DNA from: Rhodocyclales bacterium
GTDB lineage: Bacteria; Pseudomonadota; Gammaproteobacteria; Burkholderiales; Rhodocyclaceae
NCBI GenBank assembly: GCA_016215645.1
Contig: JACRIX010000004.1
Span: forward strand, 1-41,436
DNA: 41,436 nucleotides
Direction: 5' to 3'
The notes beneath the pieces are model-generated. The model was given only the letters and a program-made list of their open reading frames with translations, searched no databases and had not been told where the DNA came from. Of the stretch, positions 5,877-15,249 are shown piece after piece (within the stretch, counting starts at the first letter, position 1; the number at the start of each line of letters is the position of its first letter). Made by a program: the position numbers and the translations under genes.

Positions 5877-8066
5877 CTACCCCTGCTGCATCCGGTGGAG
5901 CCGCGAGTAGTGCCCGGCTTCATGGCGCAGCAGCTCGGCATGACTGCCCTGCTCGACGATCTGGCCGCGGTCGATGACGATGATGCGGTTGGCGTCGCGC
6001 ACCGCGCTCAAGCGATGGGCGATGACGATCACGGTGCGGCCCTGGCAGATCGCCTTCATGTTGTTCTGGATGATGCGTTCCGATTCGTAGTCCAGCGCGC
6101 TGGTGGCTTCGTCGAAGATGAGGATGCGCGGGTTGCCGATGAGGGCCCGGGCAATCGCGATGCGCTGGCGCTGGCCGCCGGAGAGCGTGGCGCCATGCTC
6201 GCCGACCTGGGTGTCGTAGGCTTCGGGCAGTTCGAGGATGAATTCGTGCGCGCCGGCGAGCTTGGCGGCGGCCATCACCGCCTCGATCGGCAGGCCGGGG
6301 TCGGCCAGCGCGATGTTGTCGCGGATGCTGCGGTTGAACAGCATGTTCTCCTGCAGCACCACGCCGATCTGCCGGCGCAGGCTGGAGCTATCGGCCATGG
6401 CCAGATCGATGCCGTCGACCAGCACCCGGCCGCGTTCGGGCAGGTAGAGGCGTTGCGCCAGCTTGGCCAGGGTGCTCTTGCCCGAACCGGAACGGCCGAC
6501 GATGCCGATGACTTCGCCGGGCTGGATGGCGAGATCGATGCCGCGCAGCACCTCGGTGCCGTCGGGGCGGTAGCGGAACACGACCTTGTCGAATTCGATG
6601 CGCCCGACCAGCGGTGGCAGCGCGGTGCCGCGGCGTGTACCCTCAGCGCCCTGCCCCGCCCCGCCGGAAAGCTCGGTGCGGGTGTTGAGGATGTCGCCCA
6701 GGCGCTGCACCGAAATGCCTGTTTGTTGGAAGTCGGTCCACAGTTGGGCCAAGCGCATCACGGGTTGCGCAACGCGGCCGGCGAGCATGTTGAAGGCGAT
6801 CAACTGGCCCAGGCTCAGGCTGCCCTCCATCACCAGTCGCGCGCCCAGCCACATGGTGATCAGCGTCACCAGTTTGCCAATCAGGCTGACGCCTTCGTGG
6901 GCGATGGTGGATAGCGTGGCGGTGCGAAAGCCGGCGGCGACATAGGCGGCGAGCTGCTGGTCCCAGCGCCGCAGCATCTGCGGTTCGACCGCCATGGCCT
7001 TGACGGTATCGATGCCGTTGATGGCCTCGACCAGGAAAGCCTGGTTCTCGGCGCCGCGGTTGAACTTCTCGTGCAGGCGCGCCCGCAGAAGCGGCGTGAT
7101 GGCCACCGAGAGCAGGATGTAGCAGGGCAACGAGAGCACCACCACCAGCGTCAGCCAGCCGCTGTAGATCAGCATCACGCCGATGAACACCACCGAGAAC
7201 AGCAGGTCGAGCACCAGGGTGATGGCGTTGCCGGTGAGGAACTGGCGGATGTTCTCGAGTTCGCGCACGCGCGCCACGGTGTCCCCGACGCGGCGCGCCT
7301 GGAAGTAGGCCAGCGGCAGATTAAGTAGATGCCGGAACAGGCGCGCGCCGAGTTCGACGTCGATGCGGCTGGTGGTGTGGGCGAAGACATAGCTGCGGAT
7401 GCCGGAGAGCACGACTTCGAAGACCATCACCACCAGCAGGCCGACGGCGATCACGTCCAGCGTGGTCAGGCCGCGATGCACGAGTACCTTGTCCATCACC
7501 ACCTGGAAGAACAGCGGCGTGACCAGGGCGAAGAGTTGCAGCACGAAGGACACCAGCAGAACTTCGCCGAGCAGCTTGCGGTACTTGACCACCGCCGGGA
7601 TGAACCAGGTGAAGTCGAATTTGGCCAGCTCGCCGGCCAGCGAGGCACGCGAGGTGAACAGGATCAGCTCGCCACTCCAGCGCGCTTCGAATTCGGCCAG
7701 CGACAGCACCTGCGGGCGTTCGAGGCGCGGATCCTGGATCAGTACCTTGTCCTGATCGACGCGGGCGAGGATGACGAAGCTGCCGTCAGCCTCGATGGCC
7801 AGAGCGGGCAGCGGGGTCTGGGCCAGGCGCGCGGACGCGGTGGCGACCTGCCTGGCCTTGAGGCCGAGTTGCTTCGCGGCCAGCAGGATCTGCGGTACGC
7901 CGAACGTTTGCCCCGGCTCGCGAAAGTCATGCGCCAGCTGGTCGGCATCGGCGGCGATGGTGTGGAAGCGCGCCAGCATCACCAGGCCGATCAGGCCGGT
8001 ATCGAGGCCTGACCTCACCGATTTCGGCGACGCGTCCGTGCGCGGATCCTCCGCCGCCAGGTGCAA
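5877..8066 (-). CDS. Type I secretion ABC exporter (HlyB/LapB type)
   Basis: A 729-residue inner-membrane exporter with three parts. Residues about 20-140 are a C39-peptidase-like domain with no catalytic Cys ([14 protein letters not shown] where the peptidase would have DCGxAC), the hallmark of RTX exporters that bind but do not cut their substrate. Residues about 160-450 hold the transmembrane region. The C-terminal ATPase has Walker A (GRSGSGKST), signature LSGGQRQR, Walker B ([12 protein letters not shown]) and the switch His (IAHRLS). The start is TTG at 8066 behind a G-rich stretch; later ATGs would cut the C39-like domain. It lies 30 bases after the gene 8097-8810 and likely shares its message. 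The expected cargo is the RTX protein at 1-450. Confidence 0.92.
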   Translation of the reverse strand: MHLAAEDPRTDASPKSVRSGLDTGLIGLVMLARFHTIAADADQLAHDFREPGQTFGVPQILLAAKQLGLKARQVATASARLAQTPLPALAIEADGSFVILARVDQDKVLIQDPRLERPQVLSLAEFEARWSGELILFTSRASLAGELAKFDFTWFIPAVVKYRKLLGEVLLVSFVLQLFALVTPLFFQVVMDKVLVHRGLTTLDVIAVGLLVVMVFEVVLSGIRSYVFAHTTSRIDVELGARLFRHLLNLPLAYFQARRVGDTVARVRELENIRQFLTGNAITLVLDLLFSVVFIGVMLIYSGWLTLVVVLSLPCYILLSVAITPLLRARLHEKFNRGAENQAFLVEAINGIDTVKAMAVEPQMLRRWDQQLAAYVAAGFRTATLSTIAHEGVSLIGKLVTLITMWLGARLVMEGSLSLGQLIAFNMLAGRVAQPVMRLAQLWTDFQQTGISVQRLGDILNTRTELSGGAGQGAEGTRRGTALPPLVGRIEFDKVVFRYRPDGTEVLRGIDLAIQPGEVIGIVGRSGSGKSTLAKLAQRLYLPERGRVLVDGIDLAMADSSSLRRQIGVVLQENMLFNRSIRDNIALADPGLPIEAVMAAAKLAGAHEFILELPEAYDTQVGEHGATLSGGQRQRIAIARALIGNPRILIFDEATSALDYESERIIQNNMKAICQGRTVIVIAHRLSAVRDANRIIVIDRGQIVEQGSHAELLRHEAGHYSRLHRMQQG

Positions 8067-8096
8067 GCTGATGTCCCCCCCCGGCTCCGGCCGACC

Positions 8097-8810
8097 CTAT
8101 CGTGCCGCTTGCACAACCGGTGCCGACGTGCCCTCGGGGCCGGATCCGATTTCGCTCCCGGGTGCTGCGGCGGTCCGCCGCGCCTTGGCGATCGCCGCAT
8201 GGCGCGCGGCCACTTCCTGCTGGATCTCCTGGTGGCGAAGCTCACGAAAATGCTCGGTGCCCAGATAGGTCAGACCGACGACCACCGCGCCGAGACCGAG
8301 CCAGATGTCACGCATCGACCGTCGCGCAACGACGGCACTGCGCGGCGCGGCGCGCTGTTCAAGCCGCGGTGTGGCGTTATGCCTTGTCGTCACGCTGCGC
8401 AACTGCTGCAACAGGTCCCGGTCATAGTCGGCACGCCGGGTTGCGTCGCCCAGCACCTCGACGGCATAGCGGACCTCGGCATCGAGTGTGGATCCGCCGA
8501 CGATGATGCGGGCGATGGCGGAGGCTACTTCGCCGTCGGCGGCATCGGCCTTGAGCCCCATCACGCTGTAGATGCTCGCCTTGTTGTGCCGCTCGAGTTC
8601 GTGGCACAGCTCGGTGCGTACGCGCCGCGGTCCATCGCTCTCGCGGGCGGCACAAAGCTGGGCCAGCCGGAGCTCGCGGTAACGCTTGCGCGCGCGGTCA
8701 AAATCGCCGTCCGTTTCCACCATGGCCCTGACCCAGGGTCCCGTGGCCTGGTGATGTGACCGCAGCTCGTCTGCGATCATCCGCTCGATGTATTCCCTTG
8801 GTTCGCCCAT
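8097..8810 (-). CDS. J-domain-like membrane protein of unknown function
   Basis: A 237-residue protein. The centre (about 78-135, SIYSVMGLKADAADGEVASA to LGDATRRADYDRDLL) has the outline of a DnaJ domain, with the closing 'LGDxxRRxxYD' typical of J helix IV, but the His-Pro-Asp motif needed to stimulate DnaK is missing. One membrane helix follows (about 168-188, DIWLGLGAVVVGLTYLG), then a charged coiled-coil tail rich in Ala, Glu and His. The strong AGGAGG ribosome site before the ATG at 8810 is part of a hairpin (8815-8831). It is the first gene before the exporter and may assist secretion, but this is inferred only from position. Confidence 0.65.
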   Translation of the reverse strand: MGEPREYIERMIADELRSHHQATGPWVRAMVETDGDFDRARKRYRELRLAQLCAARESDGPRRVRTELCHELERHNKASIYSVMGLKADAADGEVASAIARIIVGGSTLDAEVRYAVEVLGDATRRADYDRDLLQQLRSVTTRHNATPRLEQRAAPRSAVVARRSMRDIWLGLGAVVVGLTYLGTEHFRELRHQEIQQEVAARHAAIAKARRTAAAPGSEIGSGPEGTSAPVVQAAR

Positions 8811-8814
8811 CCCC

Positions 8815-8831
8815 TCCTCCTTTGCGGAGGA
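8815..8831 (-). promoter_or_regulatory. Hairpin covering the ribosome site of the J-like gene
   Basis: Perfect 6-bp arms TCCTCC (8815-8820) and GGAGGA (8826-8831) with a 5-base loop. On the minus-strand message the downstream arm is the AGGAGG ribosome site of the gene starting at 8810, so the hairpin could restrain its translation. Confidence 0.4.
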
Positions 8832-8859
8832 AACTTTAGCGAGTCAAGGGCGACAAGGC

Positions 8860-8892
8860 ACCTGTCAGAAATGACAGGTTTTTGCTGTTTTT
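8860..8892 (+). terminator. Terminator-like hairpin with GAAA loop and T-rich tail
   Basis: ACCTGTCA-GAAA-TGACAGGT (8860-8879) followed by TTTTTGCTGTTTTT. The T-tract is on the plus strand, yet no plus-strand gene lies upstream within 3 kb, so as a classical terminator it would only stop antisense transcription. On the minus strand it would be a plain 8-bp hairpin after the split-barrel gene. Confidence 0.4.
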
Positions 8893-8901
8893 GGCCCGGA
8901 G

Positions 8902-8915
8902 TTGATCCAGGTCAA
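8902..8915 (-). promoter_or_regulatory. FNR/ANR-type box
   Basis: TTGATCCAGGTCAA matches the FNR/ANR consensus TTGAT-N4-ATCAA at 9 of 10 conserved bases (read on the minus strand TTGAC-CTGG-ATCAA). It overlaps the stop of the split-barrel gene and lies about 92 bases before the minus-strand gene at 8810, so it may give oxygen control of the J-like gene and the secretion operon. Confidence 0.45.
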
Positions 8916-9369
8916 CTACAGGAAAACTCCTCGCGATGGCCAAATCCCCTGGCATTGTCGATGAAGTAGATCCGCGTCGGCGCCAGCCGGTACCAGGCGA
9001 TTTTCGCCAGCGCTTCGGCGATCGCCGGGGGAATCGCCGCCAACGGCCTGAGGAGAGGAAACTTTTCTGCATAGCGCGTACCTGCGCGCTTCGCAGGCTC
9101 ACCGTCCAGACGCTCGACGCGGCCTTCGATCTGGATGCCCTTGACGGCCTTCCAGTCGCTCGTGTCGTCGTGGATGGTCGCCGCGCAGCGGGGATCGACT
9201 GCCAGGTTGCGGCTGTGGCGCGTGGTCGGCGCGGAAAGAAAAATCAGCCCATCGTCAGCCCAGACATAGAACACGGCCGAGGCCCAGGGACCATCGGGCC
9301 CCTGGCTCGCCAGGCTCATGACATTGTGGCCGGCGAGGCAGGCGGCGACCTCGGGCGGTAGCGCCGACT

Positions 9370-9373
<4 letters not shown>
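8912..9373 (-). CDS. Pyridoxamine 5'-phosphate oxidase-like split-barrel protein
   Basis: A 153-residue flavin-binding split-barrel protein: NVMSLASQGPDGPWASAVFY and WADDGLIFLSAPTTRHSRNL near the N-terminus, RCAATIHDDTSDWKAVKGIQ in the middle, and a closing WYRLAPTRIYFIDNARGF. The family binds FMN, F420 or heme; nothing in the sequence tells which, and the reaction is unknown. Its ATG overlaps the stop of the sigma-54 activator gene (ATGA), so both are on one message. It is one of two split-barrel genes bordering the phenol module (the other is 21946-22407). Confidence 0.8.
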
Positions 9374-11130
<1,757 letters not shown>

Positions 11131-11172
11131 CCTCTCGGTTGCCTCCTCCGGAATTGCGCCTTTTACGTGCGG

Positions 11173-11201
11173 ATGCTGCACCCTGCATTGATGGATGTCA
11201 A
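11173..11201 (-). promoter_or_regulatory. Possible sigma-70 promoter of the activator gene
   Basis: On the minus strand a perfect TTGACA (11196-11201) is followed after 17 bases by CAGCAT (11173-11178), a weak -10. The start point would be near 11166, giving a leader of about 36 bases that contains GGAGGAGG before the ATG at 11130. Confidence 0.4.
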
Positions 11202-11242
11202 ACACACCGGCGCTGCCTCGGGCCCGGTCGCCTGCACGGCGG

Positions 11243-11258
11243 CTGATCGAAAGATCAA
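11243..11258 (+). promoter_or_regulatory. Upstream activator site 1 (XylR/DmpR type)
   Basis: CTGATCGAAAGATCAA agrees with the XylR/DmpR-type palindrome TTGATCAATTGATCAA at 12 of 16 positions. Its centre is 41 bp, about four helical turns, from site 2, so both lie on the same face of the helix. Confidence 0.55.
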
Positions 11259-11283
11259 ATGCCGCGACCGGCAGGGCCAATTT

Positions 11284-11299
11284 TTAATCAAATGATCAA
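11284..11299 (+). promoter_or_regulatory. Upstream activator site 2 (XylR/DmpR type)
   Basis: TTAATCAAATGATCAA agrees with TTGATCAATTGATCAA at 14 of 16 positions. It lies about 170 bp before the -24 element, a usual enhancer distance. The 419-bp gap 11131-11549 holds this site, its partner, a family A repeat and the sigma-54 promoter; I see no gene there. Confidence 0.65.
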
Positions 11300-11320
11300 G
11301 GGTCGATTCCGGCGACCCGG

Positions 11321-11346
11321 ATCACCGTGGTCCCGGCGCCGACTTT
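11321..11346 (+). repeat. Interspersed repeat family A, copy 3
   Basis: A diverged copy ending in CCCGGCGCCGACTTTT. It lies between the activator sites and the sigma-54 promoter, in the stretch of DNA that must bend to bring the activator to the polymerase. Confidence 0.45.
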
Positions 11347-11458
11347 TGATTGTCATATTTGCTGCGTGCGCAAATTTCGTGCAACGCCTTTGCCGCGGCG
11401 AGTCACGAGATTGCCTGCCGCAATGCAAAAACTTTTGCGGCGCCGCAGCAAGCGGCGC

Positions 11459-11473
11459 TGGCCCGGCCCTTGC
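11459..11473 (+). promoter_or_regulatory. Sigma-54 (-24/-12) promoter of the phenylphosphate operon
   Basis: TGGCCCGGCCCTTGC fits the consensus TGGCACG-N4-TTGC with the exact spacing between GG (11460-11461) and GC (11472-11473); only the A of the -24 block differs. The start point would be about 11485, leaving a leader of about 65 bases to ppsA. It fits the divergent sigma-54 activator and its two sites upstream. Confidence 0.75.
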
Positions 11474-11549
11474 CTTATGTCCCTCGCTCCGGCCTGACGA
11501 CCGGGACCAAACAATCCGTGGTTCAAAACAGCTACCGAGGAGACACTCA

Positions 11550-13385
11550 ATGAAGTTTCCAAGTCCGCATGATGTGAAAGCCGCCACCATTCCCGGCACC
11601 GAAGGCTGGGAAAGGATGTACCCGTACCAGTACCAGTTCGTCACCGACGACGCCGAGCGCCATCAGTACGAGAAGGAAACCTTCTGGTTCTACGACGGCC
11701 TGCACTACCCGGAGCCGCTCTATCCCTTCGACACGATCTGGGACGAGGCCTGGTTTCTCGCCCTGTCGCAGTTCAACAACCGCATCTTCCAGGTGCCGCC
11801 GGTGCGCGGCGTCGATCACCGCATGATCAACGGCTACGTCTATATCTCGCCGGTGCCGGTCAAGGACGGCGCCGAGATCGGCAGCCGCGTACCCAACTTC
11901 ATGGAGCGCGCCGGCCACTACTACAAGAACTGGGATGCGCTGGAGGCCAAGTGGAAGACCAAGATGGAGGCCACCATCAAGGAACTGGAGGACCTGAAAA
12001 TCTCGCCCCTGCCCGACCTGGAGGACATCTCGGTGGTGACCGAGGCCCTCGGCGAATCCAAGGGTTACCACCTGATCAAGAACTACGACGATCTGATCAA
12101 CCTCGGCATCAAGTGCTGGCAGTACCACTTCGAGTTCCTCAACCTCGGCTATGCGGCCTATGTCTTTTTCATGGACTTCACGCAGAAGCTGTTCCCCTCG
12201 ATCCCGCTGCAACGCATTACGCAGATGATCTCGGGCATCGACGTGATCATGTACAAGCCGGACGACGAGCTCAAGGAGCTGGCGAAGAAGGCCGTGGCGC
12301 TGGGTGTCGATGGTGCCGTGGTCGGCAACCGCGACTGGGTCGCCGTCAAGCTGGCCGTGGAGAAACTGCCCAGGGGCGCGGAATGGCTGGCCGCCTTCGA
12401 GAAGGCCCGCTACCCGTGGTTCAACATTTCCACCGGCACCGGCTGGTTCCATACCGACCGCAGTTGGAACGACACGCTCGACATTCCGCTCTCCGGCATC
12501 CAGACCTATATCGGCAAGATCAAGGCCGGCGTCAGCATCGACCGCCCGGTAGCCGACGTGCGCGCGGAACGCGACCGCATCACCGCCGAGTACCGCGCGC
12601 TGATCACCAACGAGGCCGACCTCAAGCAGTTCGACGAGCTGCTGGGCTGCGCCAAGACCGTGTTCCCCTACGTCGAGAACCACCTGTTCTATGTCGAGCA
12701 CTGGTTCCACTCGGTGTTCTGGAACAAGATGCGCGAGGTCGCCGCGATCATGAAGGACCACGGCATGATCAATGACATCGAGGACATCTGGTACCTGCGC
12801 CGCGACGAGATCAAGCAGGCCTTGTGGGACGTCGTCACCGCCTGGGCCACCGGCGTCACGCCGCGCGGCAGCTTCACCTGGCCGCCCGAGATCGAATGGC
12901 GCAAGGGTGTGATGGAGAAGTTCCGCCAATGGAGTGCGCCGCCGGCCATCGGCATCGCGCCCGAGGTAATCCAGGAGCCCTTCACCATCGTGCTCTGGGG
13001 CGTCACCAACAAGTCGCTGGCCGACTGGGCTTCGGTGCAGGAAGTCTCCGACCCCGACAGCATCACCGAGCTCAAGGGCTTTGCCGGCAGCCCCGGCATC
13101 GTCGAGGGTCGGGCCCGCGTCTGCCGCAGCGCGCAGGACATCCGCGATCTCATGGAAGGCGAAATCCTGGTCGCACCGACCACCTCGCCCTCGTGGGCGC
13201 CGGCCTTCGCCAAGATCAAGGCCTGCGTCACCGATGTCGGCGGCGTCATGAGCCACGCGGCGATCGTCTGCCGCGAGTACGGCATGCCGGCGGTGGTGGG
13301 TACGGGTCACTCGACCAAGGTGATCAAGACCGGAATGATGCTGCGCGTCGATGGTTCGTCCGGCGCCATCACCATCACGCGGTAA
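11550..13385 (+). CDS. ppsA: Phenylphosphate synthase subunit A (phosphohistidine subunit)
   Basis: A 611-residue protein (about 70 kDa), the size of protein 1 of Thauera aromatica phenylphosphate synthase. That enzyme turns phenol and ATP into phenylphosphate, AMP and phosphate, the first step of anaerobic phenol use. The last 100 residues are the swivelling phosphohistidine domain of PEP synthase (GFAGSPGIVEGRARVCRSAQ, then DVGGVMSHAAIVCREYGMPA); His569 is the residue that should carry the phosphoryl group. The first 500 residues lack the nucleotide domain and probably hold the phenol-binding part. The frame is open upstream to 11259, but GAGGAG seven bases before the ATG at 11550 and the promoter at 11459 fix the start. 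First gene of the operon, 21 bases before ppsB. Confidence 0.93.
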   Translation: MKFPSPHDVKAATIPGTEGWERMYPYQYQFVTDDAERHQYEKETFWFYDGLHYPEPLYPFDTIWDEAWFLALSQFNNRIFQVPPVRGVDHRMINGYVYISPVPVKDGAEIGSRVPNFMERAGHYYKNWDALEAKWKTKMEATIKELEDLKISPLPDLEDISVVTEALGESKGYHLIKNYDDLINLGIKCWQYHFEFLNLGYAAYVFFMDFTQKLFPSIPLQRITQMISGIDVIMYKPDDELKELAKKAVALGVDGAVVGNRDWVAVKLAVEKLPRGAEWLAAFEKARYPWFNISTGTGWFHTDRSWNDTLDIPLSGIQTYIGKIKAGVSIDRPVADVRAERDRITAEYRALITNEADLKQFDELLGCAKTVFPYVENHLFYVEHWFHSVFWNKMREVAAIMKDHGMINDIEDIWYLRRDEIKQALWDVVTAWATGVTPRGSFTWPPEIEWRKGVMEKFRQWSAPPAIGIAPEVIQEPFTIVLWGVTNKSLADWASVQEVSDPDSITELKGFAGSPGIVEGRARVCRSAQDIRDLMEGEILVAPTTSPSWAPAFAKIKACVTDVGGVMSHAAIVCREYGMPAVVGTGHSTKVIKTGMMLRVDGSSGAITITR

Positions 13386-13406
13386 GCGCAGGAAAGGCAG
13401 ACAGCC

Positions 13407-14534
13407 ATGGGCAGCGTTTCGGCAAGCGAGGAAATCCGCATGGGCGCCAAGTTGGATGGCAGCGCACCCGTCGTGTGCTGGTTCGAGGAGGTCAACAAGG
13501 ACTCCATAGCCCTGGTGGGGGGCAAGTGCTCCTCGCTCGGGGAACTCATCAACGCGGGGGTGCGCGTGCCGCCGGGCTTCGCCCTGACGACGCACGGCTA
13601 CGCGCAGTTCATGCGCGACGCCGGCATCCAGTCCGAGATCACGGCCCTGCTCGCGGACCTCGATCACCAGGACATGGACAAGCTGGAGGAAGCCTCCCGC
13701 CTGATCCGCGAGATGATCGAATCGCGCCCGATGTCCATCGAGCTGGAGGACCATATTGCCGAGTCCTACCGCAAGCTGTCTGTCCGCAGTTGCATACCGG
13801 CGGTCCCGGTCGCGGTGCGTTCCAGCGCCACGGCCGAGGACTTGCCCGGCGCGAGTTTTGCGGGCCAGCAGGATACCTATCTCTGGATTCGCGGCGTCGA
13901 CAGCGTGATGCATCACGTGCGGCGCTGCATTTCCAGCCTCTACACCGGGCGGGCCATCGCCTACCGCATGAAGATGGGTTTCCCGCATGAACAGGTGGCG
14001 ATCAGTGTCGGCATCCAGAAGATGGCCAATTCACTGACCGCCGGGGTGATGTTCACGATTCATCCGACCAATGGCGACCGCTCGGTGATCGTCATCGATT
14101 CGAACTTCGGCTTCGGCGAGTCGGTGGTGTCCGGCGAAGTGACGCCCGACCATTTCGTGGTCAACAAGGTGGCGCTGGACATCCTGGAACGGACCATTTC
14201 GACCAAGACCGTCTGCTACACGGTGGATTTCAAGGAACAAAAGTCGGTGGCGCTCGACGTGCCCTTCGAGCGCCAGAACATCCAGTCCATCGTCGACGAC
14301 GAGATCACCGAACTGGCCTGGATGGGCAAGAAAATCGAGCAGCACTACGGCCGGCCGATGGACATCGAATGGGCCATCGACAAGGATCTCCCTGCCGGCG
14401 GCAACATTTTCATCCTGCAGGCGCGGCCCGAGACCATCTGGAGCGACAAACCCAAGGCGCCCGCCAGCGGCGGTGCGATGTCGGCGATGGACTTCATCGT
14501 CTCCAGCCTGATCGCCGGCAAGAAAGTCAGCTAG
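13407..14534 (+). CDS. ppsB: Phenylphosphate synthase subunit B (ATP-binding subunit)
   Basis: A 375-residue protein equal to the N-terminal ATP-grasp part of PEP synthase: GGKCSSLGELINAGVRVPPG near the start, AVRSSATAEDLPGASFAGQQ in the middle and NIFILQARPETIW at the end. It should use ATP to load the histidine of PpsA, so PpsA and PpsB together form a PEP synthase split in two. The start is uncertain: ATG 13407 has AAGG upstream, while ATG 13440 (MGAKLDG) has AGGA seven bases upstream; the shorter form is closer to the first conserved motif. Both give about 40 kDa, as known for protein 2 of Thauera. Confidence 0.93.
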   Translation: MGSVSASEEIRMGAKLDGSAPVVCWFEEVNKDSIALVGGKCSSLGELINAGVRVPPGFALTTHGYAQFMRDAGIQSEITALLADLDHQDMDKLEEASRLIREMIESRPMSIELEDHIAESYRKLSVRSCIPAVPVAVRSSATAEDLPGASFAGQQDTYLWIRGVDSVMHHVRRCISSLYTGRAIAYRMKMGFPHEQVAISVGIQKMANSLTAGVMFTIHPTNGDRSVIVIDSNFGFGESVVSGEVTPDHFVVNKVALDILERTISTKTVCYTVDFKEQKSVALDVPFERQNIQSIVDDEITELAWMGKKIEQHYGRPMDIEWAIDKDLPAGGNIFILQARPETIWSDKPKAPASGGAMSAMDFIVSSLIAGKKVS

Positions 14535-14543
14535 GAGCCCCCC

Positions 14544-15212
14544 ATGATCGTCAGAAACTGGATGCAGCCCAATCCGATGGTGATCAACAGCGACACCCTG
14601 CTGTCGGAAGCCAAGCGCATCCTCACCGAACACAATCTGCACGGCCTGCCGGTGGTCGACGGCGGCCGCCTGCGCGGCCTCATCACGCGCGCCAATTGCC
14701 TGCGTGCGGCGCATTTCGCGCTGCGTTCGCAGAACACCGACGAACTCAATTTCTTTTCCAACAAGCTCAAGGTCAAGGACCTGATGGTGCGCAATCCGGC
14801 CACCATCGATGCCAACGACACCATGGAGCATTGCCTGCACCGCGGCCAGGAACTCGGTGTCGCCCAGTTTCCCGTGATGGATGACGGCCAGGTAGTGGGC
14901 ATCATTTCCGCCAACGAGATCTTTTCCCTGGCCGCCCATTTCCTCGGTGCCTGGGAAAGGCGCAGCGGGGTGACCCTGGCACCGCTGGAGATGAAGCCGG
15001 GCCTGATCGGCCGCATCACCGACATCGTCGAAGCCGCCGGCGCCGAAGTCCAGGCCATCTACCCGATCGGCAAGCCCGAGGACATCAATCCGCAGGAACA
15101 CCATCGCAAGAAAGTCATCATCCGCTTCCACTGCGCGGATACCCCGAACGTGGTCAGGGCCCTCGAAGACGCCGGATTTCCGGTCGTCGAGTCGGTCCAG
15201 GCCAAACACTGA
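14544..15212 (+). CDS. ppsC: Phenylphosphate synthase subunit C (CBS-domain protein)
   Basis: A 222-residue protein with two CBS domains (about 1-60, MIVRNWMQPNPMVINSDTLL; about 78-140, VKDLMVRNPATIDANDTMEH and QFPVMDDGQVVGIIS) and a C-terminal part of about 75 residues. The Thauera counterpart (24 kDa) is not required for catalysis but stimulates the other two subunits strongly; CBS pairs commonly sense adenine nucleotides, so energy sensing is a fair inference. AGGAG precedes the ATG at 14544, ten bases after ppsB. Confidence 0.92.
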   Translation: MIVRNWMQPNPMVINSDTLLSEAKRILTEHNLHGLPVVDGGRLRGLITRANCLRAAHFALRSQNTDELNFFSNKLKVKDLMVRNPATIDANDTMEHCLHRGQELGVAQFPVMDDGQVVGIISANEIFSLAAHFLGAWERRSGVTLAPLEMKPGLIGRITDIVEAAGAEVQAIYPIGKPEDINPQEHHRKKVIIRFHCADTPNVVRALEDAGFPVVESVQAKH

Positions 15213-15249
15213 AGCGCATTTCGAATTTTCCACAAAGGAGTCTGATCCC

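Noticed and set aside
11547..13988. 813-codon minus-strand frame opposite ppsA and ppsB
   Set aside because: Lies fully over two recognised genes and shows no domain; typical antisense frame in high-GC DNA.
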